Origin: Chrysogorgia sp. JL179-B06
Taxonomy: Eukaryota; Cnidaria; Anthozoa; Scleralcyonacea; Chrysogorgiidae
Reading direction: 5' to 3'
DNA length: 64,000 nucleotides
NCBI GenBank assembly: GCA_035772405.1
Contig: JAYKKM010000015.1
Coordinates: 62,001 to 126,000, forward strand
Made by a program: the position numbers and the translations under genes. Positions 9,600 through 22,430 of this stretch are shown here, in pieces. Below the pieces are notes generated by a model. That model was not told the origin of the DNA. It saw nothing but the letters and a program-made list of their open reading frames with translations, and did no database searches. Position 1 is the stretch's first letter; the number at the start of each line of letters is the position of its first letter.

Positions 9600-10874
9600 G
9601 GTCTTAAAAATACGTTTAAGTCCCTCCTGGGTATTATGTTATTGTTTTGAAATTTAGCATTTCATTTTCGAGCATTGTGAATAGTAATAATATGTTAATT
9701 TAATGCATCGTCCTCCATTGTTTTTATACAAAATGAAAAATATTTTCTATAAGATTTAAATCAGGAGTCCGTGGTATTCTGCAGAATTTACATCCAATAT
9801 CTCATAATGATAACAAAGCCACCTTATACTGGTTTGAGATGGTTTGTAGGTCCGGCTTTTGTAATAAAGCACAAATTCAAATGTTTTTTTACAAAATTAC
9901 TAGCAAAACAGGCCATTTATTGAAATGACCCGCTTCCCAAATTCAACCACCACCATTAAGTGAAGACGTCTTCCTTCCAATGGTAAAGCAAATGAAATGC
10001 ACCGTCCCGTATGATTTATTTAAATTATGTTGAATAACGCGGCTTTTTCTTCGTTATAATGGATATATACGTGTATCAGCTTGATTTTAAAAATTACTAA
10101 TAGCCCATAAAAGAACGATTTTGTTTTCAAATCACTTTTCAGACATGTCTGAAAAATAATTTTATGCAAATTACGTATTTTTTTGTCAGATTACAACTAC
10201 CAAACTGTTTGTAAACTTGTTTATGTTTAATTGGAAAGGTTCATTATGTCTTGTGATTTGTAAGAGTCTTTAGGATCTTATTTCAAATCAAATGAACTAC
10301 TAATATAGAGGAATTTTATTCGACGTCTTATTCGAATTCTATTCGACTGCACGGATATATGGAAAATCAGACGGTACACGGCTGTGCACCGATAGTATAA
10401 AAGAAACATACATATTTTATTTTAATTTGACGTTGCACAACTGTGTACCGTGTGAGACGATTTGCATATCTGTGCATGCTAAATAGATGAATATAAATAA
10501 AGGTATATGCTGCTTGCAGTTGACCGTAGCAGGCTAGCAGCCGCTTTAGTGTTCTGTTTAGCCATGTACGTTGCTTATTGCCTGACCTATTATCTTTCAT
10601 TATACCCTCACATATAATCCGCCAATCAACTGTCTCTATATTAGCATCACGTGGCAGTCCGATATTTTACGATGTCGGGCAGCTACACTGATAATAATTG
10701 AGCAGTAACCTTTGGACTGTTTACACGGGCTGTTCACGTGCAAAACAACGTCACTCGCGTGCCTTTTATCTAAATCGAAATTTCATTGGTTGAAGTACTT
10801 TCTCGCGGAACGTGATGTGTTTTTTCGAATTTTTGTATTATTCTTTTTGATGACCAGCAACCTTTGCACTGTTT
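9600..10874. other. AT-rich right part of unit 1 with a third hairpin
   Basis: It holds the second copy of the 77-bp block (9683-9759), the short palindrome TTTTCAGACATGTCTGAAAA near 10137-10156, and an inverted repeat at about 10366-10474 whose arms are CGGTACACGGCTGTGCACCG and the diverged TTGCACAACTGTGTACCG. Related direct repeats (AACCTTTGGACTGTTTAC and AACCTTTGCACTGTTTAC) lie near 10709 and 10859. Two open frames of 77 and 101 codons show no family signature and are not called. Confidence 0.5.
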
Positions 10875-10946
10875 ACGTGCGAAGAAACATCTTTATGTTA
10901 AGATATTTTGTTCGTTATAATAAAACATCTTTTGGATTAATCTTCA

Positions 10947-11048
10947 CCCAATATTACAAAATATTTAAGTCTCGATTTGCAATATTAGGCTCGACCTTCG
11001 GTCTCGCCCAATATTGAATTCTCGACTTAAATATTTGGTAATATTGGG
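10947..11048. repeat. Fold-back element 1, unit 2
   Basis: Same palindrome as at 4158, CCCAATATTAC to GTAATATTGGG. Confidence 0.8.
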
Positions 11049-11579
11049 CTCAGAGGAATTCAATAAGTAATAATATACGTCTGCGCATGCTTTATAAAGA
11101 TTGTGCGATAGATTGTCTCAACATCTAAACTATCTAAACAACGAACGAATATGTCTTGAAAATCTTCAAATGATTCATTATTTAGTAATAATATGTTAAT
11201 TTAATGCATCGTCCTCCATTGTTTTTATACAAAATGAAAAATATTTTCTATAAGATTTAACAACGTCACGTTCGTACAGTAACGATGGAGCTCGACCTAG
11301 TTACACCTCATGCTTAGTATGTATGTATTATATACATTATATAATATATATATACTCTTTTTGGAGGGTCGTAGCGTCCTTGAGAGGTATCGTTGCAATA
11401 CCCATACCTGGCGAATGACGTCACCAGGGCAGAGTAAGATCCTGGGTACGAAGTAGTTCGGTCCCAAACTTGCATCCTATCCAGGCCTAGTAATCTACTA
11501 CGCGCGACTAAGCGGTGTAGTGATGTGGCCACGTAGCCGAGAACCCTCTCCCATGCGTAACACTACAAATCACACACCA

Positions 11580-11784
11580 TGGGTAGGTAGGTAGGTAGGT
11601 AAAACTTTATTTAAACACGCTAGCCTCGTCAACACTAGCTGATTTCCACGAGGGGCGTCACACGATTTTATATATACATACATGCAAATAAGAATAAAAT
11701 TAACACACAAAAGTTATTTATAGTAAACCAACCTATTAGAGATGTATTCAATTTGTATTTGTACACTACCTATGTGTAAGTACT
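11580..11784 (-). mobile_element. LINE B 3' end, unit 2
   Basis: Same GGTA-tailed LINE terminus; the tail reads GGTAGGTAGGTAGGTAGGT here instead of the interrupted form in unit 1, showing microsatellite slippage between units. Confidence 0.7.
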
Positions 11785-11885
11785 ATTTACAAAACGAGTT
11801 GGAGGGCTTTATCGGTGTATAAAGACGCGAGCCGAAGGCGAGCGGCTTTATACACCGATAAAGCCCGATAACGAGTTTTGTAAAT
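11785..11885. repeat. Fold-back element 2, unit 2
   Basis: Same 101-bp inverted repeat as at 4994. Confidence 0.85.
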
Positions 11886-12409
11886 GGCTTCAAAAACGTC
11901 CATTAATTAGTATTTATCTATTGTGTGAAATTATTTAGCAATGCAAACGAGGGACACGCTGCAGTGCGTTTGGACTGCTGCTTGTGCCGCAGCATAGTTT
12001 TGCAGTATAATTGTGAGATGAAGCGCTTCAAGCTGGCTGAATGAGTGTTCTATCAGATTTAAAGACACTGATGTTTTATTAATGAGTGTTCTATCACATT
12101 TAAAGACACTGATGTTTTATTAATCAGTTCTGTACTACATGGTAGAAACATTGATTAAAGATGCATTTCTTTTGTGTTTTCTTCATGCATTATTAATGAG
12201 TTTTTGAAAGTGTGATATAAAACAACTTTCTATGACTTAATTCCTAACCAATGATCGAACAAGATAGTCTAGTACCTAAAACATTAAAACATGAGTAACA
12301 ACTTTTAGTGGGCTACTCAAAACCAATGGTTGCTAATGCAAAACTTTGGAAACAGGTACAGAAAAAAGGTTTTGGATTTACGTTATTAAGAACAAAGAAA
12401 AATACTTAC

Positions 12410-13187
12410 CAAGTTTTTAATAAGGTCCACCGCCATGACATCGATTTGATGTTCGAGATGGTCCAAAGTTAGAGGATGACTGAGGGTATATGCACCACCC
12501 AAATTATAATTATGCCCTGCACCAAAATTCCCATTTCCATCATAACCTGCTAAACTAGTATAACCATCAATACCATATCCCCCGCCACCACCACGATTCG
12601 AGTCTCGAACTCCACCCTTGGGTTTGGCTTGGTTCATCTCAACCCTCTTCACCTAGATCATAAAATATTTCACAATGATCACTTTGTCAGCATGATCTTC
12701 CCTCTCTTGATGATGTTCACTTTTTTAACGTTTACACGCAAGCTTTCACGGGCTGCAAGTGAGCCGGCGATTGTATAACCTTCGATCGCATCTGATATTT
12801 CTGTTTCGTTTGCCTCTTGCGGCAATCCACTCACAAATATCTTATTGGTTCGACTCAGACTCCGCCTGTGGTTGGTCGCGTGCTTCACTTGAAGTGAAAC
12901 ATGCAACCAGCCACAGGCTGAGCCTCGACTTCCTTTCCGCCAAGAAAATGTGGACGGTTGGCCAAGCAGTTTTCGGCGTCGGAAAGTCTGTTGTATGTAA
13001 CGAAGCCAAACCCTCTGGAGTTTTTCATTTCATCTTTGATTACAACACAATCATTCAGAGCTTCATCGTCTGTGTATTGCAGGAAAGCTTCGGCCAATTG
13101 TTCGTACCCGATCGTTGCGTGAGGGATACCGCCAATGAAAAGCTTACACAATGCTCTTAATTCGTTATCTGCGTGGTCTTCAGCCAT
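12410..13187 (-). pseudogene. hnRNP A/B-like pseudogene, unit 2
   Basis: Essentially the same copy as in unit 1: RRM1 from ATG 13187, RRM2 with KIFVSGL, Gly-rich tail and donor. It shares the 40-bp deletion in RRM2 and the quasi-palindrome, so both changes predate the separation of units 1 and 2. Confidence 0.75.
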
Positions 13188-13565
13188 CTAAAACAAACCA
13201 CAGATGAAATCAAGTCAGTGTTAAACACTTAAGCAAGTCACATACAGTAATACAGAAATTATATACAACCGCACCTTATTCTTGAAATTATTACCATTTG
13301 TGTATCATATGCTCCGAAAAGTGTTGCTAGCAGGCTCATTATTTGGGGGCGTTGGGTAACGAAAAGTGAAGCTTAAACCAACTTTTAAAATCCGTGCCGA
13401 GAGGGCTGGGTTACAATCGAATCATGCAGGTCAGGGGGAACGCAGGCTCTGGGAACGAGATTGGCAGAACGTAATGCAGAGGAGGAGCGAGGTCGTCCCA
13501 TCATGCATTGCGCATGATACTATATTATCTATTTCCGGTATTGAACACAAACCTTCGCCGCAGAC

Positions 13566-14577
13566 ATAGATAGATAGATAGATAACTTTATTTAAACACG
13601 CTTACAACGTCAACAAAAGCTGGTTTCCACGAAGGGCGTGTACAACAATAAAGACAAATAAAACAGTATAAAGTAACAACAGTGAAGAATGGTTCGATTA
13701 GCTAACAATGTCAATATAAGGTAATAATAATAATAATCAAAGATTATATATATCGTTATATTTATGTATTTTAAATTATATAAACGTTATTTAATGACAT
13801 GAGCAGCGATTTTGCGTTCAAAGTATAGCAGAGATTTGCTCTCCCTAATTTCTTTAGGCAAAGAGTTCCATATAAATGCCCCATCAAACATGAAACTCTT
13901 TTTCATGCTATTTGTACGTGGTTGTGGCAAACAAACGGCAGATGAGATGTCCCGAAGATTATAATTTGACATCTCTTTCTTATAAGTAAAAAGATTTGTG
14001 AGACTCTTTGGTCCCATATTATTTAAAATTTTAAACATGATCTTAGCTTTGGCTTTTCTTCTTTGAGCTTGAAGTGATTGCCATCCTAATGCATGCACTT
14101 AACGCAATTTTGTGATCAATGTCATTGTTCATATTTGTGATAATTCTAGCAGCTCTGTTATGAGTTTTTGTAATCGTGTTGACTGCGTTTTACCAAACAC
14201 ATTCCATACTTCACAACAATAGTTAAAGTATGGTTGAACAATGGCATTGTAGACGGAAAGAAGAGAGTCTCTGTCAACAAATTCCCTTAAACGTCGGAGA
14301 GCACCTAATCGCGAAGTAATTTTCTTGCAGATACTTTCAGTATTGCTTTTCCAGGATAGATGTTGGTCAATAGTTACTCCTAGAGTCTTGCATTCAAACA
14401 CTTGTTTAATTGATTTATTTTCTATATTGACGTTTAGCTGCGTTTCTGAGATATTATTTATCAGTGGTTTTGATCCGATCAACATAAATTCAGTTTTTGC
14501 TACATTTAAACTAAGTTTGTTTGCCATTAACCATTTCCTGAGGTTTTCTAAATCTGAATTCATTGCAATATACATAC
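13566..14577 (-). mobile_element. LINE A 3' fragment, unit 2
   Basis: Same truncated reverse-transcriptase C-terminus (14575-14129 and 14098-13787) and (TATC)n tail as in unit 1. Confidence 0.85.
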
Positions 14578-15735
14578 TAGGCGAACTAAAGCGCCTAACT
14601 CAGACAAACTAGGCGAACCCAAACCGCCTAACTCAGACAAACTAGGCGAACCAAAGCGCCTATAACTCAGATATACTAGGCGAACTAAAGCGCCTAACTC
14701 AGACAAACTAGGCAAACTAAAGCGCCTAACTCAGACAAACTATAGGCGAACCAAAGCGCCTAACTCAGACAAACTAGGCGAACCACAGCGCCTAACTCAG
14801 ACATACTAGGCGAACCAAAGCGCCTAACTCAGACAAACTAGGCGAACCGAAGCGTCTAACTCAGACCGCAAACTAGGCGAAACAAATTAGGGAGAGCAAC
14901 TCCCTCATGTCCTTTCAAACTAAAATTGCTACTCACATTTTTGAATAACATCGCATAAAAGACTTGTAAATAGATTTGTTTTACTGTATATTATTTTCTA
15001 TAGTTTATATTCTTGTACTTATAACTTTCTACTACACAGTAAGAGCGGAGCAGTTGGAGTGACCATGCATGGGGTTGGTTATCTCAGATTCAATCGAATC
15101 TGAGATGACCAACTTTGTGGTTATTTCAACTGTTCTACTTTTACAGTGTATATTATGTTACTATATATCTTTGTAATTTTGATAGTTTACACGCCCCTTG
15201 TGGAAATCAGCCTAGGTTGACAATGGTTAGCGTGTATAAATAAAGTTTTTCCTATCCTATCCTATCCTAACCACAGCGCCTAACTCAGACAAACTATAGG
15301 CGAACCAAAGCGCCTAACTCAGACAAACTAGGCGAACCAAAGCGCCTAACTCAGACAAACTAGGCGAACCAAAGCGCCTAACTATGCAGACAAACTAGGC
15401 GAACCTAAACCGCCTAACTCTGCAGACATATACTAGGCGAACCAAAGCGCCTAACTCAGACAAACTAGGCGAACCAAAGCGCCTAACTCAGACAAACTAG
15501 GCGAACCAAAGTACCTAACTCAGACATGCTATAGGCGAACCGAAGCGTCTAACTCAGACATACTAGGCGAACTAAAGCGCCTCACTCAGACAAACTATAG
15601 GCGAACCAAAGCGCCAAACTCAGACAAACAGACAAACTATAGGCGAACCAAAGCGCCAATCTCAGACAAACTATATAGGCGAACCAAAGCGCCAAACTCA
15701 GACAAAGTATAGGCGAACCAAAGCGCCTAACTCGG
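14578..15735. repeat. 32-bp hairpin minisatellite, unit 2
   Basis: More monomers than unit 1 before the LINE C insertion, including AGGCAAACTAAAG and AACCACAGCGCC variants; same monomer order after it. Confidence 0.9.
14880..15271 (+). mobile_element. LINE C 3' end with palindrome, unit 2
   Basis: As in unit 1. The internal palindrome is at 15033-15150, with a 4-base duplication (GCAT) in its left arm. Confidence 0.75.
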
Positions 15736-16159
15736 AGTACTAGAAGAACCAAAAGCATATTTTCGCGGTTAACAGTGCTGTTATAGAATTTCATGAGACA
15801 ATGTTAATGGCTATGCTAATACCTTGGCTATGTCAAATTGGGATTCCCCTGGTCAACCGGATCCTATATAAACTTCTAGGATAAAGCATGTATATCAAGT
15901 ACGCCAAACCACCCGTTTCTGGAGTTCAAACATTGTTTGAAAGTATTAGAGCACTATACTAAGCCAGAAAGTGTATCTTGAAGTGAAGCGAATTAACTAT
16001 CTGAAAAACACTCGTCATGCTTTGTTATACCACAAACCATCGACCATAAACACAGTGCATCAATTAGTAATTGACGACATGCGTTTCAAAGGTAGACTCG
16101 TAAACAACCCTGTCTCGGTTTACTTTTACAGAATTAGCCATATATTTGGTTGCAAATAG

Positions 16160-16354
16160 CTACAGTATATGCATAGTTACCTCCAGTTCAGTTTGCTCTG
16201 CCGTTATTAATTCCAGAGCTTGTGGTGGTCCTTCTTGTGGCGGGTTTATAGCCCCAGCTACCGCTTCTGCAGGGTGTTCGACATCGTCGACAAGTGGCGC
16301 GAGGTCCACGTTGATAGACTGTGCTTGTGGTATCTGGACATTCTGTTCAGCCAT
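16160..16354 (-). CDS. Short acidic frame, unit 2
   Basis: Same frame as 9266-9460 with Asn to Asp in LVDDV, same internal splice donor and same upstream TATA motif. Function unknown. Confidence 0.35.
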   Translation of the reverse strand: MAEQNVQIPQAQSINVDLAPLVDDVEHPAEAVAGAINPPQEGPPQALELITAEQTELEVTMHIL

Positions 16355-17839
16355 ACCTCTGGAAATTCGTGTGAAAGCGGCGAGGAAAAGAATCGTTCCA
16401 CTATCTCCTCGTCGGCACTGATGCCAACTGAGCGGAATTGAGAGGCATCTCCCATGTTTTCCCGATATTTATAGCCCCCCAATAGCGTGGGCTGGTCTTA
16501 AAAATACGTTTAAGTCCCTCCTGGGTATTATGTTATTGTTTTGAAATTTAGCATTTCATTTTCGAGCATTGTGAATAGTAATAATATGTTAATTTAATGC
16601 ATCGTCCTCCATTGTTTTTATACAAAATGAAAAATATTTTCTATAAGATTTAAATCAGGAGTCCGTGGTATTCTGCAGAATTTACATCCAATATCTCATA
16701 ATGATAACAAAGCCACCTTATACTGGTTTGAGATGGTTTGTAGGTCCGGCTTTTGTAATAAAGCACAAATTCAAATGTTTTTTTACAAAATTACTAGCAA
16801 AACAGGCCATTTATTGAAATGACCCGCTTCCCAAATTCAACCACCACCATTAAGTGAAGACGTCTTCCTTCCAATGGTAAAGCAAATGAAATGCACCGTC
16901 CCGTATGATTTATTTAAATTATGTTGAATAACGCGGCTTTTTCTTCGTTATAATGGATATATACGTGTATCAGCTTGATTTTAAAATTACTAATAGCCCA
17001 TAAAAGAACGATTTTGTTTTCAAATCACTTTTCAGACATGTCTGAAAAATAATTTTATGCAAATTACGTATTTTTTTGTCAGATTACAACTACCAAACTG
17101 TTTGTAAACTTGTTTATGTTTAATTGGAAAGGTTCATTATGTCTTGTGATTTGTAAGAGTCTTTAGGATCTTATTTCAAATCAAATGAACTACTAATATA
17201 GAGGAATTTTATTCGACGTCTTATTCGAATTCTATTCGACTGCACGGATATATGGAAAATCAGACGGTACACGGCTGTGCACCGATAGTATAAAAGAAAC
17301 ATACATATTTTATTTTAATTTGACGTTGCACAACTGTGTACCGTGTGAGACGATTTGCATATCTGTGCATGCTAAATAGATGAATATAAATAAAGGTATA
17401 TGCTGCTTGCAGTTGACCGTAGCAGGCTAGCAGCCGCTTTAGTGTTCTGTTTAGCCATGTACGTTGCTTATTGCCTGACCTATTATCTTTCATTATACCC
17501 TCACATATAATCCGCCAATCAACTGTCTCTATATTAGCATCACGTGGCAGCCCGATATTTTACGATGTCGGGCAGCTACACTGATAATAATTGGGCAGTA
17601 ACCTTTGGACTGTTTACACGGGCTGTTCACGTGCAAAACAACGTCACTCGCGTGCCTTTTATCTAAATCGAAATTTCATTGGTTGAAGTACTTTCTCGCG
17701 GAACGTGATGTGTTTTTTCGAATTTTTGTATTATTCTTTTTGATGACCAGCAACCTTTGCACTGTTTACGTGCGAAGAAACATCTTTATGTTAAGATATT
17801 TTGTTCGTTATAATAAAACATCTTTTGGATTAATCTTCA

Positions 17840-17941
17840 CCCAATATTACAAAATATTTAAGTCTCGATTTGCAATATTAGGCTCGACCTTCGGTCTCGC
17901 CCAATATTGAATTCTCGACTTAAATATTTGGTAATATTGGG
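17840..17941. repeat. Fold-back element 1, unit 3
   Basis: Same palindrome as at 4158. The left arm of this element appears again, truncated at about 23954, at the duplication junction. Confidence 0.8.
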
Positions 17942-18471
17942 CTCAGAGGAATTCAATAAGTAATAATATACGTCTGCGCATGCTTTATAAAGATTGTGCG
18001 ATAGATTGTCTCAACATCTAAACTATCTAAACAACGAACGAATATGTCTTGAAAATCTTCAAATGATTCATTATTTAGTAATAATATGTTAATTTAATGC
18101 ATCGTCCTCCATTGTTTTTATACAAAATGAAAAATATTTTCTATAAGATTTAACAACGTCACGTTCGTACAGTAACGATGGAGCTCGACCTAGTTACACC
18201 TCATGCTTAGTATGTATGTATTATATACATTATATAATATATATATACTCTTTTTGGAGGGTCGTAGCGTCCTTGAGAGGTATCGTTGCAATACCCATAC
18301 CTGGCGAATGACGTCACCAGGGCAGAGTAAGATCCTGGGTACGAAGTAGTTCGGTCCCAAACTTGCATCCTATCCAGGCCTAGTAATCTACTACGCGCGA
18401 CTAAGCGGTGTAGTGATGTGGCCACGTAGCCGAGAACCCTCTCCCATGCGTAACACTACAAATCACACACC

Positions 18472-18673
18472 ATGGGTAGGTAGGTAGGTAAAACTTTATT
18501 TAAACACGCTAGCCTCGTCAACACTAGCTGATTTCCACGAGGGGCGTCACACGATTTTATATATACATACATGCAAATAAGAATAAAATTAACACACAAA
18601 AGTTATTTATAGTAAACCAACCTATTAGAGATGTATTCAATTTGTATTTGTACACTACCTATGTGTAAGTACT
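18472..18673 (-). mobile_element. LINE B 3' end, unit 3
   Basis: GGTA-tailed LINE terminus as in unit 1, with a three-repeat tail. Confidence 0.7.
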
Positions 18674-18774
18674 ATTTACAAAACGAGTTGGAGGGCTTTA
18701 TCGGTGTATAAAGACGCGAGCCGAAGGCGAGCGGCTTTATACACCGATAAAGCCCGATAACGAGTTTTGTAAAT
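18674..18774. repeat. Fold-back element 2, unit 3
   Basis: Same 101-bp inverted repeat as at 4994. Confidence 0.85.
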
Positions 18775-19298
18775 GGCTTCAAAAACGTCCATTAATTAGT
18801 ATTTATCTATTGTGTGAAATTATTTAGCAATGCAAACGAGGGACACGCTGCAGTGCGTTTGGACTGCTGCTTGTGCCGCAGCATAGTTTTGCAGTATAAT
18901 TGTGAGATGAAGCGCTTCAAGCTGGCTGAATGAGTGTTCTATCAGATTTAAAGACACTGATGTTTTATTAATGAGTGTTCTATCACATTTAAAGACACTG
19001 ATGTTTTATTAATCAGTTCTGTACTACATGGTAGAAACATTGATTAAAGATGCATTTCTTTTGTGTTTTCTTCATGCATTATTAATGAGTTTTTGAAAGT
19101 GTGATATAAAACAACTTTCTATGATTTAATTCCTAACCAATGATCGAACAAGATAGTCTAGTACCTAAAACATTAGAACATGAGTAACAACTTTTAGTGG
19201 GCTACTCAAAACCAATGGTTGCTAATGCAAAACTTTGGAAACAGGTACAGAAAAAAGGTTTTGGATTTACGTTATTAAGAACAAAGAAAAATACTTAC

Positions 19299-19840
19299 CA
19301 AGTTTTTAATAAGGTCCACCGCCATGACATCGATTTGATGTCCGAGATGGTCCAAAGTTAGAGGATGACTGAGGGTATGCACCACCCAAATTATAATTAT
19401 GCCTTGCACCAAAATTTCCATTTCCACGATAGCCTGCGAAACTATAGTATAACCATCAATACCATATCCCCCGCCACCACCACGATTCGAGTCTCGAACT
19501 CCACCCTTGGGTGAAGTGAAGCACGCGACCGACCACAGGCGGAGTCTCGACTTCCTTTCCGCCAAGAAAATGTGGACGGTTGGTTACATACAACATACAA
19601 CAGACTTGCCGACGCGGACAAGTTGTCCGCATCGGAAAGTCTGTTGTATGTAACGAAGCCAAACCCTCTGGAGTTTTTCATTTCATCTTTGATTACAACA
19701 CAATCATTCAGAGCTTCATCGTCTGTGTATTGCAGGAAAGCTTCGGCCAATAGTTGGTGGGTGATCGTTGCGTGAGGGATACCGCCAATGAAAAGCTTAC
19801 ACAATGCTCTTAATTCGTTATCTGCGTGGTCTTCAGCCAT
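19299..19840 (-). pseudogene. hnRNP A/B-like pseudogene, rearranged, unit 3
   Basis: RRM1 starts at ATG 19840 and keeps KLFIGGI and SRGFGFVTY, but RRM2 is gone: sequence from the end of RRM1 joins directly to the Gly-rich tail (PKGGVRDSNRGGGG). A second quasi-palindrome, absent from the other units, lies at 19583-19654, where ACATACAACAGACTT and its complement face each other. The tail also has small indels. It looks like two fold-back rearrangements plus a deletion. Confidence 0.75.
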
Positions 19841-20218
19841 CTAAAACAAACCACAGATGAAATCAAGTCAGTGTTAAACACTCAAGCAAGTCACATACAG
19901 TAATACAGAAATTATATACAACCGCACCTTATTCTTGAAATTATTACCATTTGTGTATCATATGCTCCGAAAAGTGTTGCTAGCAGGCTCATTATTTGGG
20001 GGCGTTGGGTAACGAAAAGTGAAGCTTAAACCAACTTTTAAAATCCGTGCCGAGAGGGCTGGGTTACAATCGAATCATGCAGGTCAGGGGGAACGCAGGC
20101 TCTGGGAACGAGATTGGCAGAACGTAATGCAGAGGAGGAGCGAAGGTCGTGCCATCATGCATTGCGCATGATACTATATTATCTATTTCCGGTATTGAAC
20201 ACAAACCTTCGCCGCAGA

Positions 20219-21231
20219 CATAGATAGATAGATAGATAACTTTATTTAAACACGCTTACAACGTCAACAAAAGCTGGTTTCCACGAAGGGCGTGTACAAC
20301 AATAAAGACAAATAAAACAGTATAAAGTAACAACAGTAAAGAATGGTTCGACTAGCTAACAATGTCAATATAAGGTAATAATAATAATAATCAAAGATTA
20401 TATATATCGTTATATTTATGTATTTTAAATTATATAAACGTTATTTAATGACATGAGCAGCGATTTTGCGTTCAAAGTATAGCAGAGATTTGCTCTCCCT
20501 AATTTCTTTAGGCAAAGAGTTCCATATAAATGCCCCATCAAACATGAAACTCTTTTTCATGCTATTTGTACGTGGTTGTGGCAAACAAACGGCAGATGAG
20601 ATGTCCCGAAGATTATAATTTGACATCTCTTTCTTATAAGTAAAAAGATTTGTGAGACTCTTTGGTCCCATATTATTTAAAATTTTAAACATGATCTTAG
20701 CTTTGGCTTTTCTTCTTTGAGCTTGAAGTGATTGCCATCCTAATGCATGCACTTAACGCAATTTTGTGATCAATGTCATTGTTCATATTTGTGATAATTC
20801 TAGCAGCTCTGTTATGAGTTTTTTTAATCGTGTTGACTGCGTTTTACCAAACACATTCCATACTTCACAACAATAGTTAAAGTATGGTTGAACAATGGCA
20901 TTGTAGACGGAAAGAAGAGAGTCTCTGTCAACAAATTCCCTTAAACGTCGGAGAGCACCTAATCCTGAAGTAATTTTCTTGCAGATACTTTCAGTATTGC
21001 TTTTCCAGGATAGATGTTGGTCAATAGTTACTCCTAGAGTCTTGCATTCAAACACTTGTTTAATTGATTTATTTTCTATAATGACGTTTAGCTGCGTTTC
21101 TGAGATATTATTTATCAGTGGTTTTGATCCGATCAACATAAATTCAGTTTTTGCTACATTTAAACTAAGTTTGTTTGCCATTAACCATTTCCTGAGGTTT
21201 TCTAAATCTGAATTCATTGCAATATACATAC
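20219..21231 (-). mobile_element. LINE A 3' fragment, unit 3
   Basis: Same RT C-terminus (21229-20783 and 20752-20441), with substitutions such as SGLGALRRL for SRLGALRRL and NVIIENK for NVNIENK that are shared in part with unit 5. Confidence 0.85.
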
Positions 21232-21825
21232 TAGGCGAACTAAAGCGCCTAACTCAGACAAACTATAGGCGAACCAAAGCGCCTAACTCAGACAAACTAT
21301 AGGCGAACCAAAGCGCCTAACTCAGACAAACTAGGCGAACCAAAGCGCCTAACTCAGACAAACTAGGCGAACCCAAAGCGCCTAACTCAGACAAACTAGG
21401 CGAACCAAAGCGCCTAACTCAGACAAACTATAGGCGAACCAAAGCGCCTAACTCAGACAAACTAGGCGAACCAAAGCGCCTAACTCAGACAAACTATAGG
21501 CGAACCAAAGCGCCTAACTATGCAGACATATACTAGGCGAACCAAAGCGCCTAACTCAGACAAACTAGGCGAACCAAAGCGTCTAAACTCAGACAAACTA
21601 GGCGAACCAAAGCGCCTAACTCAGACATGCTATAGGCGAACCGAAGCGTCTAACTCAGACATACTAGGCGAACTAAAGCGCCTCACTCAGACAAACTATA
21701 GGCGAACCAAAGCGCCAAACTCAGACAAACAGACAAACTATAGGCGAACCAAAGCGCCAAACTCAGACAAACAGACAAACTATAGGCGAACCAAAGCGCC
21801 AAACTCAGACAAAGTATAGAAGAAC
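21232..21825. repeat. 32-bp hairpin minisatellite, uninterrupted, unit 3
   Basis: One continuous run of monomers with no LINE C insertion, unlike units 1, 2, 4 and 5. The right end repeats a block of AACAGACAAACTATAGG. Confidence 0.9.
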
Positions 21826-22238
21826 CAAAAGCATATTTTCGCTGTTAACAGTGCAGTTATAGAATTTCATGAGACAATGTTAATGGCTATGCTAATACCT
21901 TGGCTATGTCAAATTGGGATTCCCCTGGTCAACCGGATCCTATATAAACTTCTAGGATAAAGCATGTATATCAAGTACGCCAAACCACCCGTTTCTGGAG
22001 TTCAAACATTGTTTGAAAGTATTAGAGCACTATACTAAGCCAGAAAGTGTATCTTGAAGTGAAGCGAATTAACTATCTGAAAAACACTCGTCTGCATGCT
22101 TTGTTATACCACAAACCATCGACCATAAACATAGTGCATCAATTAGTAATTGACGACATGCGTTTCAAAGGTAGACTCGTAAACAACCCTGTCTCGGTTT
22201 ACTTTTACAGAATTAGCCATATATTTGGTTGCAAATAG

Positions 22239-22430
22239 CTACAGTATATGCATAGTTACCTCCAGTTCAGTTTGCTCTGCCGTTAATTCCAGAGCTTGTG
22301 GTGGTCCTTCTTGTGGCGGGTTTATAGCCCCAGCTACCGCTTCTGCAGGGTGTTCGACATCGTCGACAAGTGGCGCGAGGTCCACGTTGATAGACTGTGC
22401 TTGTGGTATCTGGACATTCTGTTCAGCCAT
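22239..22430 (-). CDS. Short acidic frame, unit 3
   Basis: Same frame as 9266-9460 but one codon shorter (an Ile is lost in ALELTAEQ), an in-frame indel. Function unknown. Confidence 0.35.
   Translation of the reverse strand: MAEQNVQIPQAQSINVDLAPLVDDVEHPAEAVAGAINPPQEGPPQALELTAEQTELEVTMHIL

Larger units (their letters stand above)
4086..10874. repeat. Array unit 1 (6789 bp)
   Basis: Reference unit for the description. It contains all blocks: fold-back element, GGTA-tailed LINE end, second fold-back element, hnRNP-like pseudogene, GATA-tailed LINE fragment, split 32-bp minisatellite, short open frame on the minus strand and an AT-rich 3' stretch. Confidence 0.9.
10875..17767. repeat. Array unit 2 (6893 bp)
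   Basis: Same order of blocks as unit 1. It is longer mainly because the first part of the 32-bp minisatellite has more monomers; small changes include a 4-base insertion in the LINE C palindrome. Confidence 0.9.

Noticed and set aside
10367..11017. Open frames of 77 and 101 codons in the right part of each unit
   Set aside because: They overlap hairpin sequence and fold-back element 1, show no family signature, and change length with small indels between units.
21520..21819. 99-codon frame through the minisatellite of unit 3 (SDKLGEPKRL repeats)
   Set aside because: It is translation of a 32-bp repeat, which cycles through all frames; other units do not keep it open.
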